A stretch of DNA of 64,000 bases from Antedon mediterranea (Eukaryota; Echinodermata; Crinoidea; Comatulida; Antedonidae): the NCBI RefSeq assembly GCF_964355755.1, contig NC_092677.1:23592101-23656100 (forward strand), written 5' to 3'. Of the stretch, positions 58,515 to 64,000 are shown piece by piece. Each line of letters opens with the position of its first letter. The stretch's first letter is position 1. The notes under the pieces are model-generated. The model had not been told where the DNA came from and did no database searches. It saw nothing but the letters and a program-made list of their open reading frames with translations. Both the position numbers and the translations under genes were made by a program.

Positions 58515-59316
58515 TATTTGTTTTTTGCTTCCATTATCTTTCAAGTCAATTTTATACTTTAGGCCAATTGAAATTTAAAAAAAACTTCTAAGAATGAGAA
58601 CAAGGTAGTTATATGAAGCCCGGTTAGCTCAGTTGGTAGAGCATCAGACTTTTAAGCTGAGGGTCAAGATTTCAAGTCCCTTATTGGGCGTATTTGTTTT
58701 TTGCTTCCATTATCTTTCAAGTCAATTTTATACTTTAGGCCAATTGAAATTTTAAAAAAACGTCTAAGAATGAGAACAAGGTATTTATATGAAGCCCGGT
58801 TAGCTCAGTTGGTAGAGCATCAGACTTTTAAGCTTAGGGTCAAGGGTTCAAATCTCTTAATGGGCGTATTCGTTTTTGCTTCCATTATCTTTCAAGTCTA
58901 TTTTTTACTTTAGGCCAATTGAAATAAAACAAACTTCTAAGAATGAGAACAATGTATTTATATGAAGCTCGGTTAGCTCAGTTGGTAGCGCAAAAGACTT
59001 TTAATCTGAGGTCAAGGATTAAAGCCCGTTATTTGGCGTATTCCTTTTTTGCTCCCATTATCGTTCAAGTCAATTTTATACTTAAAGCCAATAGAAATAA
59101 AAAAAAAAACCGTCTAAGAATGAGAACAAGGTATTTATATGAAGCCCGGTTAGCTCAGTAGGTAGAGCATCAGACTTTTAATCTGAGGGTCAAGGGTTCA
59201 AATCCCTAATTGGGCGTATTCGTTTTTGCTTCCATTATCTTTCAAGTCTATTTTATACTTTAGGCCAATTGAAATAAAACAAACGTCTAGGAATAAGAAC
59301 ATGGCTTTTATATGAA

Positions 59317-59389
59317 GCCCGGTTAGCTCAGTTGGTAGAGCATCAGACTTTTAATCTGAGGGTCAAGGGTTCAAGTCCTTTATTGGGCG
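59317..59389 (+). tRNA. trnK(uuu): tRNA-Lys (UUU), array unit
   Basis: T-stem 3' strand CCTTT with one G-U pair. Confidence 0.82.
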
Positions 59390-59492
59390 TATTTGTTTTT
59401 TGCTTCCATTATCTTTGAAGTTAATTTTATACTTTTGGCCAATAAAATTATTAAGAAAAAGTCTAAGAATGAGAACAAGTTGTTTATATGAA

Positions 59493-59565
59493 GCCCGGTT
59501 AGCTCAGTTGGTAGAGCATCAGACTTTTAATCTGAGGGTCAAGGGTTCAAATCCCTTATTGGGCG
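59493..59565 (+). tRNA. trnK(uuu): tRNA-Lys (UUU), array unit
   Basis: Consensus, T-loop TTCAAAT, T5 stop. Confidence 0.87.
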
Positions 59566-59842
59566 TATTCGTTTTTGCTTCCATTATCTTTCAAGTCTAT
59601 TTTATACTTTAGGCCAATTGAAATAAAACAAACGTCTAAGAATAAGAACATGGCTTTTATATGAAGCCCGGTTAGCTCAGTTGGTAGAGCATCAGACTTT
59701 TAAACTGAGGGTCAAGGGTTCAAGTCCCTTAATGGGCGTATTTGTTTTTTGCTTCCATTATCTTTGAAGTCAATTTCATACTTTAGGCCAATTGAAATTT
59801 AAAAAAAAACGTCTAAGAATGAGAACAAGGTATTTATATGAA

Positions 59843-59915
59843 GCCCGGTTAGCTCAGTTGGTAGAGCATCAGACTTTTAATCTGAGGGTCAAGGGTTCAA
59901 ATCCCTTATTGGGCG
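59843..59915 (+). tRNA. trnK(uuu): tRNA-Lys (UUU), array unit
   Basis: Twin of 57393 in the block shifted by 2450 bp. Confidence 0.87.
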
Positions 59916-60287
59916 TATATGTTTTTTGCTTCCATTATCTTTGAAGTCAATTTTATACTTTAGGCCAATAGAAATTTTAAAAAAACGTCTAAGAATGAGA
60001 ACAAGGTATTTATATGAAGCCCGGTTACCTCAGTTGGTAGAGCATCAGACTTTTAATCTGAGGGTAAAGGGTTCAAATCCTTTATTGGGCTTATTCGAGT
60101 TTTGCTTACATTATCGTTCAAGTCAATTTTATACTTTAGGCCAATTGAAATAAAACAAACTTCTGAGAATGAGAACAAGGTATTTATATGAGGCTCGGTT
60201 AGCTCAGTTGGTAGCACAAAAGACTTTTAATCTGAGGTCAAAGGTTAAAGCCCGTTATTCGGCGTATTCCTTTTTGGCTTCCATTAT

Positions 60288-60440
60288 TATTATTATTATT
60301 ATTTATTGCCAAAAACCAGTTACAAACAAACAAAACACAGAAACTAAGAGAGTAGGCAGGAACCTAAAAGTGAACCTAATCACTATAACAAGAGTTCAGG
60401 TTCCGTACTCCCAAAGTAACAACAATGATATAAAATAAAC
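60288..60440 (-). mobile_element. 153-bp retroposon insertion in an array spacer
   Basis: Splits the spacer after the unit at 60193. TTAT at 60284-60287 and 60441-60444 may be the target duplication. On the minus strand it ends TTGGCAATA followed by an AAT-repeat tail, typical of a LINE or SINE 3' end. It is the only foreign insertion I see in the array. Confidence 0.7.
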
Positions 60441-60524
60441 TTATCGTTCAAGTCAATTTTATACCTTAGGCCAATAGAAGTTAAAAAAAAACGTCTAAGA
60501 ATGAGAACAAGGTATTTATATGAA

Positions 60525-60597
60525 GCCCGGTTAGCTCAGTTGGTAGAGCATCAGACTTTTAATCTGAGGGTCAAGGGTTCAAATCCCTTATTGGGCG
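60525..60597 (+). tRNA. trnK(uuu): tRNA-Lys (UUU), array unit
   Basis: Consensus, T5 stop; first unit after the retroposon insertion. Confidence 0.87.
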
Positions 60598-61575
60598 TAT
60601 TCGTTTTTGCTTCCATTATCTTTCAAGTCTATTTTATACTTTAGGCCAATTGAAATAAAAAAACGTCTAAGAATGAGAACAAGATATTTATATGAAGCCC
60701 GGTTAGCTCAGTTGGTAGAGCATCATACTTTTAATCTGAGGGTCAAGGATTAAAGCCCGTTATTTGGCGTATTCATTTTTTGCTCCCATTATCTTTCAAG
60801 TCAATTTTATACTTTAGGCCAATTGAAATTTAAAAAAAATGTCTAAGAATGAGAACAAGGTAGTTATATGAAGCCCGGTTAGCTCAGTTGGTAGAGCATC
60901 AGACTTTTAAACCGAGGGTCAAGGGTTAAAGTCCTTTAATGGGCGTATTTGTTTTTTGCTTCCATTATCTTTGAAGTCAATTTTATACTTTAGGCCAATA
61001 GAAATTTAAAAAAAACGTCTACGAATGAGAACAAGGTATTTATATGAAGCCCGGTTAGCTCAGTTGGTAGAGCATCAGACTTTTAATCAGAGGGTCAAGG
61101 GTTCAAGTCCCTTATTGGGCGTATTTGTTTTTTGCTTCCATTATCTTTCAAGTCAATTTGATACTTTAGGCCAATTGAAATTTAAAAAAAACATCTAAGA
61201 ATGAGAACAAGGTATTTATATGAAGCCCGGTTAGCTCAGTTGGTAGAGCATCAGACTTTTAAGCTGAGGGTCAAGGTTTCAAGTCCCTTATTGGGCGTAT
61301 TGTTTTTTTGCTTCCATTATCTTTCAAGTCAATTTTATTCTTTAGGCCAATTGAAATTTAAAAAAAACGTCTAAGAATGAGAACAATGTATTTATATGAA
61401 GCTCGGTTAGCTCAGTTGGTAGCGCAAAAGACTTTTAATCTGAGGTCAAGGATTAAAGCCCGTTATTTGGCGTATTCCTTTTTTGCTCCCATTATCGTTC
61501 AAGTCAATTTTATACTTTAGGCCAATAGAAATAAAAAAAAACCGTCTAAGAATGAGAACAAGGTATTTATATGAA

Positions 61576-61648
61576 GCCCGGTTAGCTCAGTAGGTAGAGC
61601 ATCAGACTTTTAATCTGAGGGTCAAGGGTTCAAATCCCTTATTGGGCG
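61576..61648 (+). tRNA. trnK(uuu): tRNA-Lys (UUU), array unit
   Basis: D-loop AGTAGGTA, T5 stop. Confidence 0.85.
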
Positions 61649-61748
61649 TATTCGTTTTTGCTTCTATTATCTTTCAAGTCTATTTTATACTTTAGGCCAA
61701 TTGAAATAAAACAAACCTCTAAGAATAAGAACATGGCTTTTATATGAA

Positions 61749-61821
61749 GCCCGGTTAGCTCAGTTGGTAGAGCATCAGACTTTTAATCTGAGGGTCAAGG
61801 GTTCAAGCCCCTTATTGGGCG
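61749..61821 (+). tRNA. trnK(uuu): tRNA-Lys (UUU), array unit
   Basis: T-loop TTCAAGC (base 60 changed), stems intact, T6 stop. Confidence 0.82.
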
Positions 61822-62273
61822 TATTTCTTTTTTGCTTCCATTATCTTTGAAGTCAATTTTATACTTTAGGCCAATAGAAATTTAAAAAAAACGTCTAAGA
61901 ATGAGAACAAGGTATTTATATGAAGCCCGGTTACCTCAGTTGGTAGAGCATCAGACTTTTAATCTGAGGGTAAAGGGTTCAAATCCTTTATTGGGCTTAT
62001 TCGAGTTTTGCTTCAATTATCGTTCAAGTCAATTTTATACTTTAGGCCAATTGAAATAAAACAAACTTCTGAGAATGAGAACAAGGTATTTATATGAGGC
62101 TCGGTTAGCTCAGTTGGTAGCGCAAAAGACTTTTAATCTGAGGTCAAGGGTTAAAGCCCGTTATTCGGCGTATTCCTTTTTGGCTTCCATTATCGTTCAA
62201 GTCAATTTTATACCTTAGGCCAATAGAAGTTAAAAAAAAACGTGTAAGAATGAGAACAAGGTATTTATATGAA

Positions 62274-62346
62274 GCCCGGTTAGCTCAGTTGGTAGAGCAT
62301 CAGACTTTTAATCTGAGGGTCAAGGGTTCAAATCCCTTATTGGGCG
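62274..62346 (+). tRNA. trnK(uuu): tRNA-Lys (UUU), array unit
   Basis: Consensus, T5 stop. Confidence 0.87.
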
Positions 62347-62445
62347 TATTCGTTTTTGCTTCCATTATCTTTCAAGTCTATTTTATTCTTTAGGCCAATT
62401 GAAATAAAAAAACGTCTAAGAATGAGAACAAGATATTTATATGAA

Positions 62446-62518
62446 GCCCGGTTAGCTCAGTTGGTAGAGCATCAGACTTTTAATCTGAGTGTCAAGGGTT
62501 CAAGTCCCTTATTGGGCG
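62446..62518 (+). tRNA. trnK(uuu): tRNA-Lys (UUU), array unit
   Basis: Variable region GTGTC instead of GGGTC, stems intact. Confidence 0.82.
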
Positions 62519-63321
62519 TATTTGTTTTTTGCTTCCATTATCTTTCAAGTCAATTTTATACTTTAGGCCAATTGAAATTTTAAAAAAAAGTCTAAGAATG
62601 AGAACAAGGTATTTATATGAAGCCCGGTTAGCCCAGTTGGTGGAGCATCAGACTTTTAATCTGAGGGTCAAGGGTTCAAGTCCCTTAATGGGCGTATTTG
62701 TTTTTTGCTTCCATTATCTTTCAAGTCAATTTTATACTTTAGGCCAATAGAAATTTAAAAAAACGTCTAAGAATGAGAACAATGTATTTATATGAAGCCC
62801 GGTTACCTCAGTTGGTAGAGCATCAGTCTTTTAATCTGAGGGTAAAGGGTTCAAATCCCTTATTGGGCTTATTCGAGTTTTGCTTCCATTATCGTTCAAG
62901 TCAATTTTATACTTTAGGCCAATTGAAATAAAACAAACTTCTAAGAATGAGAACAAGGTATTTATATGAGGCTCGGTTAGCTCAGTTGGTAGCGCAAAAG
63001 ACTTTTAATCTGAGGTCAAGGGTTAAAGCCCGTTATTCGGCGTATTCCTTTTTGGCTTCCATTATCGTTCAAGTCAATTTTATACCTTAGGCCAATAGAA
63101 GTAAAAAAAAAAACGTCTAAGACTGAGAACAAGGTATTTATATGAAGCCCGGTTAGTTCAGTTGGTAGAGCATCAGACTTTTAATCTGAGGTCAAGGGTT
63201 AAAGCCCGTTATTGGGCGTATTCCTTTTTTGCTTCCATTATCGTTCAAGTCAATTTTATTCTTTAGGCCAATAGAAATAAAAAAAAAACGTCTAAGAATG
63301 AGAACAAGATATTTATATGAA

Positions 63322-63394
63322 GCCCGGTTAGCTCAGTTGGTAGAGCATCAGACTTTTAATCTGAGGGTCAAGGGTTCAAGTCCCTTATTGGGCG
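63322..63394 (+). tRNA. trnK(uuu): tRNA-Lys (UUU), array unit
   Basis: Consensus, T6 stop; last sound unit in the window. Confidence 0.87.
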
Positions 63395-64000
63395 TATTTG
63401 TTTTTTGCTTCCATTATTTTTCAAGTCAATTTTATACTTTAGGCCAATTGAAATTTAAAAAAAATGTCTAAGAATGAGAACAAGGTAGTTATATGAAGCC
63501 CGGTTAGCGCAGTTGGTAGAGCATCAGACGTTTAAACTGAGGGTCAAGGGTTCAAGTCCCTTAATGGGCGTATTTGTTTTTGCTTCCATTATCTTTCAAG
63601 TCTATTTTATACTTTAGGCCAATTGAAATAAAAAAACGTCTAAGAATGAGAACAAGATATTTATATGAAGCCCGGTTAGCTCAGTTGGTAGAGCATCAGA
63701 CTTTTAATCTGAGGGTCAAGGGTTCAAGTCCCTTAATGGGCATATTTGTTTTTTGCTTCCATTATCTTTCAAGTCAATTTTATACTTTAGGCCAATTGAA
63801 ATTTAAAAAAAAACGTCTAAGAATGAGAACAAGGTAGTTATATGAAGCCCGGTTACCTCAGTTGGTAGAGCATCAGACTTTTAATCTGAGGGTAAAGGGT
63901 TCAAATCCTTTATTAGGCTTATTCGAGTTTTGCTTCAATTATCGTTCAAGTCAATTTTATACTTTAGGCCAATTGAAATAAAACAAACTTCTGAGAATGA

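Larger units (their letters stand above)
44414..63042 (+). pseudogene. Subfamily C units (23 copies): compact, degenerate cloverleaf
   Basis: Starts: 44414, 45645, 45818, 46696, 47574, 48278, 49503, 50206, 50379, 50905, 51961, 52836, 53539, 53712, 54238, 55112, 55813, 57743, 58967, 60193, 61401, 62099, 62971. Each is 72 nt. Shared changes: acceptor GCTCGGT against ATTCGGC or ATTTGGC (4-69 opposed), D-stem GCGC, anticodon stem AAAGA against TCTGA (two mismatches), a one-base shorter variable loop, T-loop TTAAAGC without C56, and a broken T-stem. The CTTTTAA loop and the Pol III stop are unchanged. Not a normal tRNA, yet the copies remain alike. Confidence 0.75.
45993..63570 (+). pseudogene. 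Subfamily D units (5 copies): U33 changed to G
   Basis: Starts: 45993, 50554, 51605, 53887, 63498. The loop is CGTTTAA, so the near-universal U33 before the anticodon is G. Four of them also have TCTGG in the stem. The five units end AATGGGC, which breaks pair 6-67. Probably not functional in translation. Confidence 0.7.
45469..63919 (+). pseudogene. Subfamily B units (12 copies): C10, U73
   Basis: Starts: 45469, 46522, 47400, 48103, 50030, 53363, 55639, 57569, 60019, 61925, 62797, 63847. They share TACCTCAG in place of TAGCTCAG, so G10 is C and opposes C25, which also alters the A box. Most also have variable region GGGTA, and all have discriminator T. The anticodon TTT is kept. 48103 has TACGTCAG instead. 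Reduced or lost function is likely; spread as part of higher-order blocks. Confidence 0.7.
42867..64000 (+). repeat. Tandem array of about 120 tRNA-Lys(UUU)-type units
   Basis: I counted 120 units between 42867 and 63919, mean period about 176 bp, all on the + strand; the array continues past the window. Each unit has a 72-73 nt tRNA-like sequence, an oligo-T stretch about 5-10 nt later (T4-T6, a Pol III stop), a spacer with TTCCATTATCTTTCAAGTCAA and TTTAGGCCAATTGAAAT, an A-run, then GTCTAAGAATGAGAACAAGG and TATTTATATGAA right before the next tRNA. The left edge decays gradually: 42867 lacks much of the anticodon arm and 43009 has stem and T-loop changes. 38 units are structurally sound and are listed one by one. 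The others are subfamilies B, C and D or singly damaged copies (for example 44589 with a D-stem deletion and 51781 with a 5-nt D-loop insertion). Divergence between units and mixed block order argue against a simple assembly artefact. Confidence 0.95.

Noticed and set aside
44215-63837. Many + strand open frames of 60-90 codons with a shared RLAQLVEHQTFNL-type core
   Set aside because: They are six-frame readings through the tRNA units and spacers. The core is the tRNA sequence itself; such phantom proteins are a known annotation artefact.
42867-64000. CRISPR-like or SINE cluster interpretation of the array
   Set aside because: The repeat is a full tRNA with a repeated, not unique, spacer, strictly head-to-tail. 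There are no cas genes, no SINE body and no target duplications around units.

Overview
The window looks like nuclear DNA of a marine deuterostome invertebrate, most probably an echinoderm. This is inferred from AT-rich sequence, short spliced introns with GT-AG borders, a DED-NACHT-LRR immune receptor, a 12-helix otopetrin, many short non-LTR and TIR repeats, and a very common palindromic octamer TAGGCCTA. There are no bacterial features. The species cannot be named from the sequence alone.

Layout. (1) 1-8.3 kb, 19-23.6 kb and 31.4-37 kb hold diverged copies of one segmental duplication. Each full unit carries a tRNA-Lys-type gene, a conserved spacer block, and a two-exon minus-strand gene for an acidic protein of about 180-185 residues that I do not recognise. 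Five copies (1.4, 4.6, 19.8, 32.3 and 36.0 kb) have open frames and good splice sites; there are also at least three broken fragments. (2) 9.9-13.0 kb is a five-exon otopetrin-like proton channel gene. A decayed second otopetrin copy follows at 15.4-18.8 kb. (3) 26.2-30.3 kb is a three-exon NLR gene (DED, NACHT, LRR) with a duplicated scrap of its 3' end behind it. (4) 40.7-42.3 kb is a minus-strand two-exon gene for a very divergent forkhead-like protein. (5) 42.87 kb to the window edge is the most striking part: about 120 tandem units of roughly 176 bp, each a tRNA-Lys(UUU)-type sequence plus a spacer of about 103 bp with an oligo-T Pol III stop. I judge 38 units structurally sound. The rest fall into recurring defective subfamilies, and blocks of units are themselves repeated as higher-order repeats. 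The array runs off the right edge.

How it fits together. The array repeat is also present as a two-unit mini-array at 6.0-6.26 kb, beside one of the orphan-gene units. This suggests that the large array grew from a tRNA-Lys gene of the same duplicated family. The protein genes (proton channel, immune receptor, forkhead-like, orphan acidic family) do not form one pathway. The shared theme is local duplication followed by decay or frame-preserving divergence. Mobile-element scraps (LINE 3' ends, a tRNA-derived SINE, TIR elements, foldbacks) fill the remaining space, several with visible target-site duplications.
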